Source: Chrysopilus asiliformis (taxonomy: Eukaryota > Arthropoda > Insecta > Diptera > Rhagionidae). Taken from it: DNA of 64,000 nt. The notes below the pieces were generated by a model, which ran no database searches, had not been told where the DNA came from, and saw only the letters and a program-made list of their open reading frames with translations. This document shows positions 46,001 to 56,283 of this stretch, one piece after another (within the stretch, counting starts at the first letter, position 1; each line of letters starts with the position of its first letter). Location of the stretch: assembly GCA_964034945.1 (NCBI GenBank), contig OZ035961.1, forward strand, positions 1,095,501 through 1,159,500, in the 5' to 3' direction. A program made the position numbers and the translations under genes.

Positions 46001-47501
46001 CCCACAGCCCAGGAATCGAGCAGCAATGGAACATCATGAAACACGCACAGCAACCGAGAGCGACTACAACAGCATGGACTATGACCAAAATTCAGAAACG
46101 GAATCGTGCGATTTGAATATGGCCAGAAACGACGAAGAAGAAACATCACCGAGAAAGCAATTGGAAAAAGCACGGATTGTAAAGCCGACTGAAACGGCTG
46201 GATCGAATTCGCCAAAATCGCCAAACACGCCGAACGAGAAAGTAATTCGAGGGCGTAGAAAACCAGTCTACGTTTCGCCATATCGTAAGCCAGCAGTTAG
46301 CAATACGAGGACAACCTCGCCAAAGTCCCAGGGGGCGAATAACACTTTTCGAGCTAATTTGGCGACAAAAATCGCTAGCCCCGAAGCAAAGAAGGCCTCT
46401 GGCCCCCGTCAGATACCAAAAAACCAGACAATCGTGGCCAAAACACACGTCATCATCAACAAACAGAATCTTTCGAATAAATTGAACATTGCACGGAATA
46501 CAACAACGCAGTCGGGTGGTTTTCTCAACGGAACCCTAAAGCGCAACATCGTCGTGAAGAATTTCATTAATAAAAAGCTCAGTGGAATTGCCAAAGGGAG
46601 TGAAAATGGAGCTGAAGCGGTTGGGGAGGAGAATTCATTGCCGCCTACGCGATTGGGAAGGCAAGGAACATTCGTCAAGGAGGAACCGCTGAACACTCAA
46701 GTTCCGGTGGTCACCTCGCCCCCACAATCGCCGGCGAAAACTTCCAAATTGCCCACCAAGAAACTGCCAAACGCACCGAAATCCCCAGCTAAACCCGCTC
46801 TTGCCACGAGACTCAGAAATTCGCTGCAGAAAACTGCAACTACTGCTGAGTCTTCAGGCAAAGTATTTCCAAAGGCGACAAATCTAACAACCGCTCGACA
46901 TCAGAAAAGCGCTACCGCTTTGGACACAGCAGCAGCAGGCAGCCGCAGAAGTTCTATTGGCGTACGAAAATCACCAAACGTTCCGACGGTTCCTCAGCGC
47001 TCCAATAGCAATGCCTCAATAAAATTCACTTCGCCATTCTCAGTCCTCCGAACCAATCTTCCATCGACGACTCCGCCTTCCAGAAGCAACTCGAATCTCA
47101 CCGCTCCACGGCTCAACATCACCAGTCGAATTGCGGGCATTTGGAAGAAGACTGACGACAGTAGCAAGACACCGCCACGTCCACCGGCAAAGTCAGCCGG
47201 CAAAGTAACATCCACTCCTGGTCAGCTGAAATTAATTCGCAGCTCAACATTTGATAGCTCTCCGCCCCTGGATGACGATAAACAGTCATCGGCTTCTGGC
47301 CAAGCGAAAATGGGGGCGGCAGCAACAACGACTGGACTCAGCACTCGTCTGCGTCAGCCGAAAGCCAGCGCCAGCAGCAGTGTTTTATCAAAGCAAAAGG
47401 ACGACGTGGCGAAACGAAACAAACCGGCTGTCGTGGCTATGAATGGAGGAGCAGCAGTAGCGACAGCCGCCTCCAAGCGCGGAAGTGTCGTCGGCGTGTG
47501 A
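37021..47501 (+). CDS. Apc: adenomatous polyposis coli homologue (Apc)
   Basis: APC is the scaffold of the beta-catenin/Armadillo destruction complex in Wnt signalling and also binds microtubules. Six coding exons, 37021-40250, 40312-41298, 41358-41529, 41807-43222, 43786-45006 and 45834-47501, give 2897 residues. Order: acidic N-terminus; armadillo repeats (about 230-655; ALMALTNLTFGD, GTLWNLSARFPED); the conserved MGLPTLPTLNARKQKAFEQEL; 15-residue beta-catenin sites (IDYSAKY, TDFSLRY); at least six 20-residue-type repeats (EGTPYFFSNAASVSDL, EGTPGYFSRYDSLSSL, ETPLMFSRRSSMDSL, EDTPAQFSCATSLSNL and others); SGMISPSELPDSP; Axin-binding SAMP-like motifs (LLEQCIRDGMKK, LLEQCIRTGMNK, LLNDCIHTGISK). 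The tail is basic, rich in Ser/Pro/Lys, with RQGTFVKEE and SRIAGIWKK. A Gln/His tract is at about 42640-42710. Six-exon structure and 20-aa repeats mark it as the full-length Apc type, not Apc2. Confidence 0.95.
43334..43560. repeat. two CTGTCCATA-family copies in Apc intron 4
   Basis: GGAGTTGTCCATAAAAATG (about 43338) and AAGGGATTGTCAATCAACTA (about 43501) are separated by a GCGATTTTTCGCG-like segment and a short G-rich run. They fit the family seen at 5195. Confidence 0.4.
45300..45415 (-). repeat. inverted copy of the 22340 repeat in Apc intron 5
   Basis: The minus strand matches 22340-22475: ACAGGACCTTCCGTTTCGAA, GATCAGCGACCTC and TTTTCCGGGAAAAA are the reverse complements of segments there. 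Confidence 0.55.
45480..45775. repeat. TE 3'-end repeat with CAGA tract in Apc intron 5
   Basis: TTTGATCGAAAACGGTTCTG, then ACAAACATACAGACAGACG, matches the layout of the 11560-11990 repeat, including an upstream CTCTTTATTCAACACCGAGC segment. Confidence 0.5.
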
Positions 47502-48820
47502 GATCGCTTATTACAGATAACAAAAAAAAAAAGAATGTAGTAATGGTTTAGTAGACTAGCTAAAAATTTATTTTTTTTCGTATAAGAAAATGCCAATTCA
47601 ATGGCGACATTTATATATTTATCTCTATGTATTAAGGATTAATGCATGTTATTCATTTCTAAACTATATAAATTAGATTTCGTTTTTTGTTTGCGTAATT
47701 GTAGATGAATTTCGCATAAGGAAAGTCCATAATTCTATTAAATGTCCGGACATTTCGTCAAAGTAACTCTTTGTGTACTGGGTAACGTGTGTGAACGTGT
47801 AAAACTTAAAAAGGAGTAAATAAAGCTAGCTAGCATCTGTCATCATCGCTTATTGCGCTCAACTGTCCTGGAGATTAGTTGGGGATTTTTAGAGTAAACA
47901 ATCGATTCGGAATTTCCCACTTTTTTGTAGCCCATTCGTTTCAGTTGTAATATTGTTTAGTTTGTAAGTGAATCTTTTTTTGTTTTTTATGACACTATAA
48001 AAAGATACATACCAATTACATACACCGATCATAAAAAAAAAGATTTTTTTTGTAGTTTTGTAAGTTTATTCTATAGTTAAGCGTCATTTTCTGATTGTAA
48101 ACTCTAAAGTGAATCGATTCCGAATCGATTGACATTCACCTCTTTTTGTCTTATCAACGTGTTGCGCAATGAGCGATATTTAAAAAAAACCCCGGGGTAG
48201 TTTTGATGTTCACACCAATTGTTACTCAGACTTCCTTATGTTAATAAAATTTTGAATAGTAAAAAAATTCTCAGTACTGTTACAAATAATGGTAAGATTT
48301 TACTATCCAACTTACCAAAGTTCTAGTCTTACATAATGAAAAACAAACAAACAAATATTATTAAAAAAAAACGTCATGGTAGACTAAAACATACAAATCT
48401 CCACCACAAATACATTAATCATGATTTTTTTTTAGATAATTAAGGTTTTTAAATTAAAATTCTCTTAATTCGTTTTTTCTGTCTTTTTAGAGTACGCTTT
48501 ATATTTTATTTAGACATTATTTGCAATTTTTCAAACCTACAAAAAGATTTTAACATTAAAATTAATCACATTTATAAAAAGTTTAGCCGGAGATTTACAA
48601 CGTAGAAAACATTTTTTAATAAAACGTTTTTGATTGAGTTTTGTTTTCTTTGCCTCATCTACTAATAATTGTAATAAAATATTTAAAAGAAAAAAAAAAC
48701 AAAACAAAATTGTGTTTTTGATCTAAAATTGTATTGTGCTTAATTATTAATATAGTTGATTTGTTTTCAATTTACCAATGTATTTGTGATATATCAATAA
48801 AAAATGTAAAAAGAATTGAG
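47502..48820 (+). terminator. Apc: Apc 3' UTR with five poly(A) signals
   Basis: AATAAA occurs at 47819, 48243, 48618, 48673 and 48796. The AT-rich stretch and absence of exons fit a long 3' UTR of up to 1.3 kb with alternative polyadenylation. Which sites are used cannot be read from the sequence. Confidence 0.6.
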
Positions 48821-49430
48821 TGTTTTTGATTTAAAAAGGGTGCATTCTTGAATAGATTTCATTTTTGAGGCGCCGTTCTAGACCGTTCTAGGGTTGACCG
48901 CCTAATTTCATCCATAGGTGTCAGAAAACCACATTTTTTGAGATTGAAAATTTGACAATTACTTTAAAGTCGCTAACGAGTCCGCTTGCTTTCAGAGACT
49001 GCGGACTATGCAACGGCATGCGATGAGTTGTCAGACTGGACTTTTTGTTAATCTTGTTTGTTAATTATTCGGGACTAAAATTTTTACAAGCTTTGGGGTT
49101 TCCCTTCGCAATAATGAAAAGCGAACAAGATGAAAGGAAGTCTTATGGATGCTCCAAATCGTTTTCGTTTGTAAGGTAGAGGGAGGAAGAGGTGGTCCGA
49201 TTGAATTCTCAATTGTGTTAAAAGTTATGTGAAATTATATTTTAAACACTTTGTCTTGTGTTTTTTTTCGATATAACGCGCCATTTTTGAGAAAATTGCA
49301 AACAACTGCTTCATTTATATGGGGCCGGAGGTTTTGTCCAGAAAAAAAGTATAACTTTTTTTTACAATCAGACATTCTTCATTACCATATTCAGGTTATG
49401 GAGGCACAAACAGAGAAAATGGAGCTGGAC
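48821..49430. other. intergenic DNA downstream of Apc
   Basis: No exon or repeat was recognised. The frame at 49251-49490 runs into the foldback element and is not a gene. Confidence 0.4.
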
Positions 49431-49660
49431 CCGGGCTGGAATCATGTATCTCGACGCGTCTCTGTCTTTCGACTTCGACGCAGCTTTTGACTCTTGACTT
49501 CGCCATATCAAATTTCCTGAAGTGAGAGTCAGAATCACGCTTCGATTCATAGTGACGATTCCGCGAAATTTCAAGCTGCAGATCTGGCGAAATCAAGAGT
49601 TAAAAACTGCGTCGAAGTCGAAAGACAGAGACGCGTCGGAATACATGATTGGTGCCCCGG
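49431..49660. mobile_element. foldback MITE, about 70-bp arms
   Basis: The left arm runs from CCGGGCTGGAATCATGTATC to CTTGACTTCGCCATATC. The right arm (about 49580-49660) is its reverse complement, with ACGCGTCTCTGTCTTTCGAC and its complement perfectly paired. The spacer is about 60 bases. No transposase is present. Arm identity of roughly nine bases in ten suggests a fairly young element. Confidence 0.7.
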
Positions 49661-50624
49661 TTTTGATCATAACATAACGGCGTAAAAATGTATGAGGCAA
49701 AAATTTCAACTGAACCGGAAAAAAGTGAATTTTATTTATCTAGATTTTACGATCTAGAGTTTCTTTATATTTTCAATGAAATTTTCCACAACAAAGGAAA
49801 ATTCAATTTTCTCCATCCGCTGTTTTCGTAACCAATTTTATAAGATTGTAAATTACATTTTTTATATAAATTCGGTATGTTCGTAGGAGTAACAGGGACG
49901 ACGTAAAAATCGCTTCCTATTCCAACTAATAATGTTGTAAAATAGAACTACAATTACTTGAATTTTCTAAGCTTTTCTAGTCATTTTCAATTTTTGTTTC
50001 AAGGACTTACCATCACGATTTTCATTTTATCCTTTACTTTGTCAAGTTTACGCTTGCCTACAGACAAAAACACAGAATAGAAGCAAAAAAAGAATCATTT
50101 TTTTTACGAAAAGTGTGACTAATTTTATTTATTTATCGGGCATCTAATTACATGCACATCAAAAAATTTCGTGTGGCAATTACCTTTACGTACGAATAAA
50201 TCAAATTGAAGAAATTGTTTTTTTTTATCGCCAACTTATCGCCAAGAGATAATTTGAAAAAATATGAGAAAACGAAAACATAAACACAACACATAATAAT
50301 CAATGTCTTTAGGAATGTCAGTTAAATTGTAAAAATTTCCCACAACTTTACACTTATTCGATCAAAAATTAAATCTAGGAATTTATTAAAATAAAATGCA
50401 CAAATCGACAATATATCCTGCTGCTAACCCAGCAGCAAATTTTCTTTTCTCTACGAAAAACATGAGCAAAAATACTTGCGATTCACGGAAATCGTGCTAA
50501 AAACGAGTTTTCTCTATTTTCTTATTTCTTATCATTTAGTTTTTAATTTTTTTTTGTTTCTTAAGAATTTTCTCAATAAAATTTTGGTGAGATGAATGTC
50601 ACAGTGTTGTTGTTTTTTGTTTGT
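49661..50624. other. AT-rich spacer and glucosidase 3' UTR
   Basis: The minus-strand glucosidase gene must end here. TTTATT (AATAAA on the minus strand) occurs at several places, for example near 50575. No exon was found. Confidence 0.4.
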
Positions 50625-52541
50625 TTATAACTCATCGTGGACTTCGTTGGTAGTTGTCTCGTCGATATTCTGACAAACAGTTGGCGTTTGAAAAACGAAC
50701 TGATATTCACAGCGATTTGGTTCCGCTACTGAAATAACTTTATGCTCTAAGCCACAGTCAAGACGAACGCTAGCGGACCGCTGAGGTCCATTCCAACACG
50801 AAGCGCCGTTTGAGTACAGCATGTTTGAATATTTGTGCAATTCATCGCCATTCCATCGGTCCCATGTTCCCAATCTAAAATGGATTTGTTTTCAATATAT
50901 TTAATCACTAAAATAAAATTTAGACGAACCTTGTTTCGGCACCGCCTGATCTCGGCTGTTGTGAAGTACGATCGAACGGACACAATTTGTAAACGTATTC
51001 GCGATCCTCATAGTTGTAGCATTCGCCGTCAAGTGGGGCGAATTCCTCATCTGGTCCGTAGTCCTTTTCCATAAGATCGCGAATCTCCTTCATTTCCGTT
51101 TCGATTTCGCGAACCTCACGATCGGCTACTGAATATTCGTTCCTCGCTTGGTTGGCAATTTCAATTAGTTGTTGCGTCTCAGGATCATATTCGGGTGTTG
51201 GTGCGGTGGTTTCTGCTTCCTCGGGTTCAGTCTCTGGAAATGTCAAGACATTAAGGTGGTGGAAATTTCAACACTGAAAAAATACCTTCAGTGGTTCCTT
51301 CATCCTCCTCTTCATGCTCCCCGTCACCCCCCTCGTCCTGCTCGTCATGTTCCTCCTCAGGTTCCATTGCGTCCTCACTCGGTGCGGTGTGCAATTCTGC
51401 GTCTTCTTCAGTTCCTTGTTCTTGAGGAGCTTCGCCTTCGGATTGTTCGGGTCTCATTGGCTTGAAGATACCCGAATCCAGCATTAGATACGGTTTTATC
51501 CTTGGCCAGGCCAAAGTAACGAAACCCTCCTTATCCAATTCATCGGTTTCATCTAAAAAGAACCGTGCTTCTTCGTACTCCACGACACCGTTTCGGTTCT
51601 TGTCGAATTCGATGTGGGCCTCAATCTCGATTGCCTCCACCATTTGATTTTTATTCGTGTCGAACTTTTCGAAGGTTCTCTCCGCTTCTTCCCGATTCTC
51701 AGCGGCCTCCTTTTCCAGCTTGTCGCGTCGCTCGTTCTCTTGAATCTCTCGGTACACCTGCAAGGCATCATTTTCCAGATCCTCGGCGTCCTTCTTTAGT
51801 TTTTCCTTTTCCGCCCGAATTGCCTCTGCCTCTCCTTTCCGTTTCTCCAGCTCCGCTAGCCTCACATTACGTTCAGTCTTCATTTTCTTACCCTTAGTTG
51901 CTAATTCAGACTTAAGTAAATTGCCCTTCTTCGACAGCTCGATCTTCTGTTTCTCACGCTGCCTCTCCTCTCTACCCAGCTCGCTGCAATCATTAACACA
52001 AGCCGTTCTCGAGCTATACTCGTCGCTGGCATCGCAACAGTCTATGGAAGATGGAATTATATTTTTTATTTGGACGTTATAAAAAAATAATATAGAAATA
52101 ATAATTATTAGAGGTCTAGTAGTATTAGCAGGTATAACAAAAAGAGCTCAAATTCAATTTTCTTCATGATTACCGCAGATGCCATCGTTCACCCTTGAGC
52201 TGGGAATGTTCTTTGGCCGGTGACCTGCATTCGTGCAGTGGAACGTCCCGGTGGGGCAGGCGGAAGTCCCAGGTTCATCGGAAGAGTCCAGACAGTCACA
52301 GAAATCGTCATTTACCTTTATCGGACAATACAAGTCGTTATCATTACAATAAATCTACCACAGAGACACCCACCTGAGTGAATTTTATCTTCTTGGATCC
52401 ATCGAGGCAAACAAAAAACTCCCCTGCCGGATAGAGGTTGCCCCTGGACAAAGAAACACCCCTCGGCCGAACCTCAGATAAAGCTAAAAAGCAGAAGTTG
52501 AATATGACGAGATAGAAGAGTGTTTGACGAATCTCCTGCAT
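50625..52541 (-). CDS. GCS2beta: glucosidase II beta subunit (PRKCSH)
   Basis: This is the non-catalytic ER subunit that recruits glucosidase II alpha to glucose-trimmed N-glycans in glycoprotein quality control. Five exons on the minus strand, 52374-52541, 52174-52315, 51286-52041, 50930-51233 and 50625-50874, give 539 residues. A signal peptide ([15 protein letters not shown]) precedes the LDL-receptor-class-A-like GIIB segment with [17 protein letters not shown] and [16 protein letters not shown] long coiled coil follows (about 140-205), then two EF-hand-like loops ([24 protein letters not shown]; about 207-260) and a Glu-rich run. The C-terminal mannose-6-phosphate-receptor-homology domain carries [18 protein letters not shown] and [19 protein letters not shown]. 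The protein ends in HDEL, the ER retention signal. All expected domains are present. Confidence 0.95.
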
Positions 52542-53213
52542 GTTGGGCGAATCTACTTGGCAGACTATTTACTGAAGAATCATCAGACTCCACTGAAAAT
52601 CGAATGGGATGGTCTAAAAGCAGATCTGTGACACCGGTTGATAAAAATTCGTTCTCTGCGGGCAAAATTCAAGTTAAATCGGCTAAAAATTAGGTTAGTG
52701 ATGACAAAACGCTAGTTGGAACTTTGTGATCCAGACACGCACAGAAATCTCGGTAGTTACGCAAATATTTGCTCCAGTTTCAATGCAGAGGTAAAGTCGG
52801 GTGCTAAACTATATTTACCTAAAATATTTCAATGTAGACCTTGAAGCAAAACTTCTTTTTCGTGGATTTGTCCAACTCAGTGCCCGAAATTTCACGACTT
52901 CTTTCAGAAAAAACTTCACGCGGAGTGGGGATGGAGCCGAATTGTCATACTAGTTCAGATAATTGACGGCGTTTGGAGCGCCATTCATTGCAGGGTGACA
53001 CGAAAAAATATTCGAAAGCTATTTTTATCTAACTTTCGTAACTTTAAAATAACAATAGTATTTAAAGTAAAAAAAAAAATAACGGGAATAAAAAACAACA
53101 CCTTATAGTTTTTTAAGTTTATTCAAATAATTCTATCCATTTTTTAGGGATTTATTTTAATAAAAGGAGAATAGATAAAACTCTGCGTTAAAATATTACA
53201 AAATTTACTAGTT
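52542..53213. other. spacer between GCS2beta and eclosion hormone
   Basis: This contains the GCS2beta 5' region (no TATA box seen) and the Eh 3' UTR; TTTATT at about 53151 is AATAAA for Eh. Confidence 0.4.
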
Positions 53214-53929
53214 TTATTCGAATGTGTTTAGAAATGGTGCAATTGATCCGATATCCTTAAAAAACATCAAAATAGTATGAAAATTGTTAAATTATTATAA
53301 AGCTCAAAAGATTTTTAATTTTTTTTACTAACCTCGCAATCTGGGATGGCTTTGCCCCGGAATTTAATACAAGATTCTGCACATGTTTGTCCCTATATTA
53401 GTTTTTTTTTAAATTAAAAATGTTATCCATATTTTTATTTTAAAATACAGTGGATATTTGGTATCGATTTATGAAGAACCATCAGGAATTAATTAAGTTC
53501 ATAAACCAAGATTTCACTGAAGTAATTTGTAAATTTTCAAAAAAAAAATAAGCTCTTAAAATTAATATTGAACTATCTGTTTTTGAAAATTTCACTAACA
53601 TTTCTTGCAATCAAACTTTTTTTTGTGTGAGTGAATTCTGAATTTTAGTTAATTAAAAATAATTGAACACTAAAATTTTACCTGGAAGTAAGTTCCAAAC
53701 ATTTTTTTACATTGTGCGCAATTATTCAGACAAATTTGAATGAAATCTACTCCAGACATTACATCTGAGAAATTCAAAAAGAAAATTAAACGTTTTTGTA
53801 AATCTTACTATAAAATTTATTTTTTTAACCATAACGTTTTCCTATTGCAGGAAGTCCATCAGCGATGTCAATAATAACAACTAATGCGAGAAAGGTTACG
53901 AAAATTGTGAATTTCGTGTAGGAAAACAT
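53214..53929 (-). CDS. Eh: eclosion hormone precursor
   Basis: Eclosion hormone is a neuropeptide that triggers ecdysis behaviour; in known insects it is released from a few brain neurons and acts on Inka cells. Four coding exons on the minus strand, 53830-53929, 53682-53764, 53333-53392 and 53214-53255, give a 95-residue precursor. A signal peptide of about 26 residues (FTIFVTFLALVVII core) precedes the mature peptide. The mature part has the six family cysteines: IQICLNNCAQCKKM, GQTCAESCIKFRGK and IPDCE, followed by SIAPFLN near the end. The C-terminus extends by three residues after FLN (TFE). A 5' UTR exon (54359-54425) is spliced to an acceptor at 53940. The fit to the family across all exons is very strong. 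Confidence 0.95.
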
Positions 53930-54422
53930 CTTGTTAAATCTAAAATAGAAGTGAAAATTAAATTTTTAGATATATTCGTATTAACACTTAACGGCTGTCC
54001 ACAAAAATTTTCGTTTTCGTTCAATTTGCTTTGTTTTTATTAATCACCGTAATTTAAAAAAGTGCTATTCGCAAAACTGAAAAAAAGCCCGCGATAAATA
54101 AAACTTTGTAGATTTTTAAATTTTAATAAAAAAAATTTCTGAATTTTCGACATACAAAAATCACAAATTAACTAAAACTAAGAAATAAAAAGCCCCTTTA
54201 ATGTGATTTTTTTCACTAAAATTAATTCAAAATCTATCTTTTAATTCTTTTTTACTTCAACACTTAAAGATTGTAGAAATTATAAAAATCTTGAAAATTT
54301 TTGCTACACAACTATTTGTAAGAATTATCAAAAATATATAAGTAAATTAATTACTAACTTTTTGAAATTTCTTAGTAAAGAAATATTTCGTATCAAGTAG
54401 AAAGTTCAGGTTTATGGACGAT

Positions 54423-54458
54423 ACTGATTTCAATGAAGTCCTTTGCTCTGGTTTTATA
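54423..54458 (-). promoter_or_regulatory. Eh: TATA box and initiator of eclosion hormone gene
   Basis: On the minus strand TATAAAAC begins at 54458 and an initiator TCAGTA (A at 54425) lies 33 bases downstream. The predicted transcript starts a short non-coding exon ending at the donor GTTAGT (54358). Confidence 0.6.
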
Positions 54459-54813
54459 GTAAAAGCATCCCGATTGGTGGTTTATTGAATTTCCTTGAGA
54501 ATGCCGACGAACATTATTTGATTAAAAGGACAAAGTGCCACATGGAGAACGGTATGATTCTTCAGGATAAGTCATTGTCATCATTTGCCAATGAGCGGAA
54601 GTATGTTCGACTAAACTGAGTCAGGATTTGAATTTGTTCTGCCTAATTAATTATGAGTATATCTAATACTATTCGCGAGAGGGTCCGTAAAAATTAAAGA
54701 TAAATATAAACTTAATAAAAATATTTAAATAATTTATTTTAACAAACAATAAATAGTTACATAAATGTACAAAAAAATTTACACAAATATATTATTTGAA
54801 AACAATAAAAACT
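54459..54813. other. spacer upstream of Eh
   Basis: This must include Eh regulatory DNA and the 3' UTR of the orphan exon to its right (TTTATT at about 54736). No other feature was recognised. Confidence 0.35.
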
Positions 54814-55296
54814 TCACGTCCTTCCTTGTTTTAATGGCATGTTTTCCATTTTATTGAAACTTTTGTAGATTGATTTTGAGTTTTTACTTCGATTTCGATT
54901 ATTTTCTAAGACTAATTTGTTAAGGATTTCATTTTCTTCACTAAATTCATTGGGAAGATTTTTTCCCGGATGAATAAACTCCACTTCTTTATCAATTTCC
55001 TCTTCAGATTCTTCGTTGTGATTATAATCTAGATCGGATAGTGAAAATACTTCGATTTCCCTTGAAAGTCGATAGTCTAATGTTGGATAAACTCTCCTCA
55101 GGTGTCTAAAGAAATAATTTTCGTTTATTAAATCTTCAACTTCTGATGCGATTTTATCCAGTTTTCCATCAATTTTCGGCAGCTTTTGTGTGGAATTTGT
55201 TGTGGTGTCGAAATATTCGTATACTTGAAGTTTTTGACTTTTCTCCTTCTCCAGCACATGTCTTCGATTTCTTATGATTGTGTTGTAGGAGAATGG
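54814..55296 (-). CDS. orphan 3'-terminal exon, unknown acidic protein
   Basis: The minus-strand frame has no ATG at its start but has an acceptor TAAATTTTTAG/CC at 55297/55296, giving about 160 codons in phase 0 to the stop at 54814 and AATAAA about 75 bases later. The protein is hydrophilic: an EDLINENYFFRHLRRVYPTL segment, an acidic run (NEESEEEIDKEVEF) and an Asn/Arg/Lys/Ser-rich end. No domain is recognised. It could belong to its own gene or be the last exon of the peroxidase just upstream, whose 3' end is unclear. A second possible acceptor is at 55271/55270. Upstream exons were not found. Confidence 0.45.
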   Translation of the reverse strand, partial: PFSYNTIIRNRRHVLEKEKSQKLQVYEYFDTTTNSTQKLPKIDGKLDKIASEVEDLINENYFFRHLRRVYPTLDYRLSREIEVFSLSDLDYNHNEESEEEIDKEVEFIHPGKNLPNEFSEENEILNKLVLENNRNRSKNSKSIYKSFNKMENMPLKQGRT

Positions 55297-56283
55297 CTAA
55301 AAATTTATAATTTTTTTGCAGTCGTTTAAGGTTTATCCCAATAAAAAAACTGCTGTCTCCAAACTGTAATTCTTAATGACCACCAACGAAATTTTACCAT
55401 GCAAAAATGTGATAATATTTGGTAATTGTGCTTCGTCAATATAGCATTTGGTTATAAAATAAATCCCAAACCTTAAATCTTATCCTTTCCACATCCTAAT
55501 TAGGCGCAAAATGGTTCTCTTAAATTTATTCCCTATCCTTGATTGGTAAAACAGTGAACATTTAAAACAATTTCTTTCGATGAAATTTTTTAATGCATTC
55601 CGCTTCGAAAATCTTTTGAAAGTACAAAAAAAGTCAAATAACTTAAATATTTCGATAATTTATTTCATATTTTTAAATTAATTACAAAAAATCATAGAAT
55701 TTTCTTTTAATTAATATATACAAGAATTCATATTTGCAAATATTCACAAAAAAAAGAAATTAAAAAATAATAATAATAAAGAACGAAATTATTTATATTA
55801 TGGCCGCTGATCCAATTTCATTTGGACTTGCTAGAATTCAAATATATTTTGCGTCTCTTTTCAAAATTGGTCTATCATTGAAAAAATTCGTCGAACTAAA
55901 TTCGTTTTTTTTAAATGCAATGAAAAGAAATAATAATAATATTATGTGGTTAAAAAAGAGTTTTCAAATTTTTAACAAATTTAGAGATATTTGATTTGCA
56001 CTTTGATAGGTCTTAAAATTGGAAGATATTTTCTAGTTAAGATATTTGTCTAGTGTTTAAAGATGGTAAGTATTTGTCTTTTCAGTTACGTAAGTATTCA
56101 CTATTTTCATACAGTGTGACTTTTTAACGTTAAATGCAAATTAACAACACACATGCTAATATTGTCTTTTGTTCGTGGAAAGTGTTTTCATGTGTGATTT
56201 GCTTTGATCCAGGTGTACAGTGCAAAAATTATGGTATTCTGTTAATTTTGCATTTTCTACATTGTAATTATTTTACGGTGCTG
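55297..56283. other. AT-rich stretch, intron or spacer
   Basis: No exon was recognised. The plus-strand frame 55800-55994 is AT-driven and not convincing. It is an intron if the orphan exon belongs to the peroxidase. Confidence 0.35.

Noticed and set aside
37601..47596. Many antisense or alternate-frame ORFs across Apc, some over 150 residues
   Set aside because: They are shadows of the Apc coding exons, with Ser/Arg-rich composition expected of reversed codons.
51169..51897. Plus-strand frames across GCS2beta exons
   Set aside because: Antisense to an identified gene; Leu/Arg/Pro-rich composition is typical of the reverse of Glu/Lys-rich coding.
55800..55994. 64-residue plus-strand frame starting MAADPISFGL
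   Set aside because: No promoter, no family, ends in Asn-rich AT-driven sequence.
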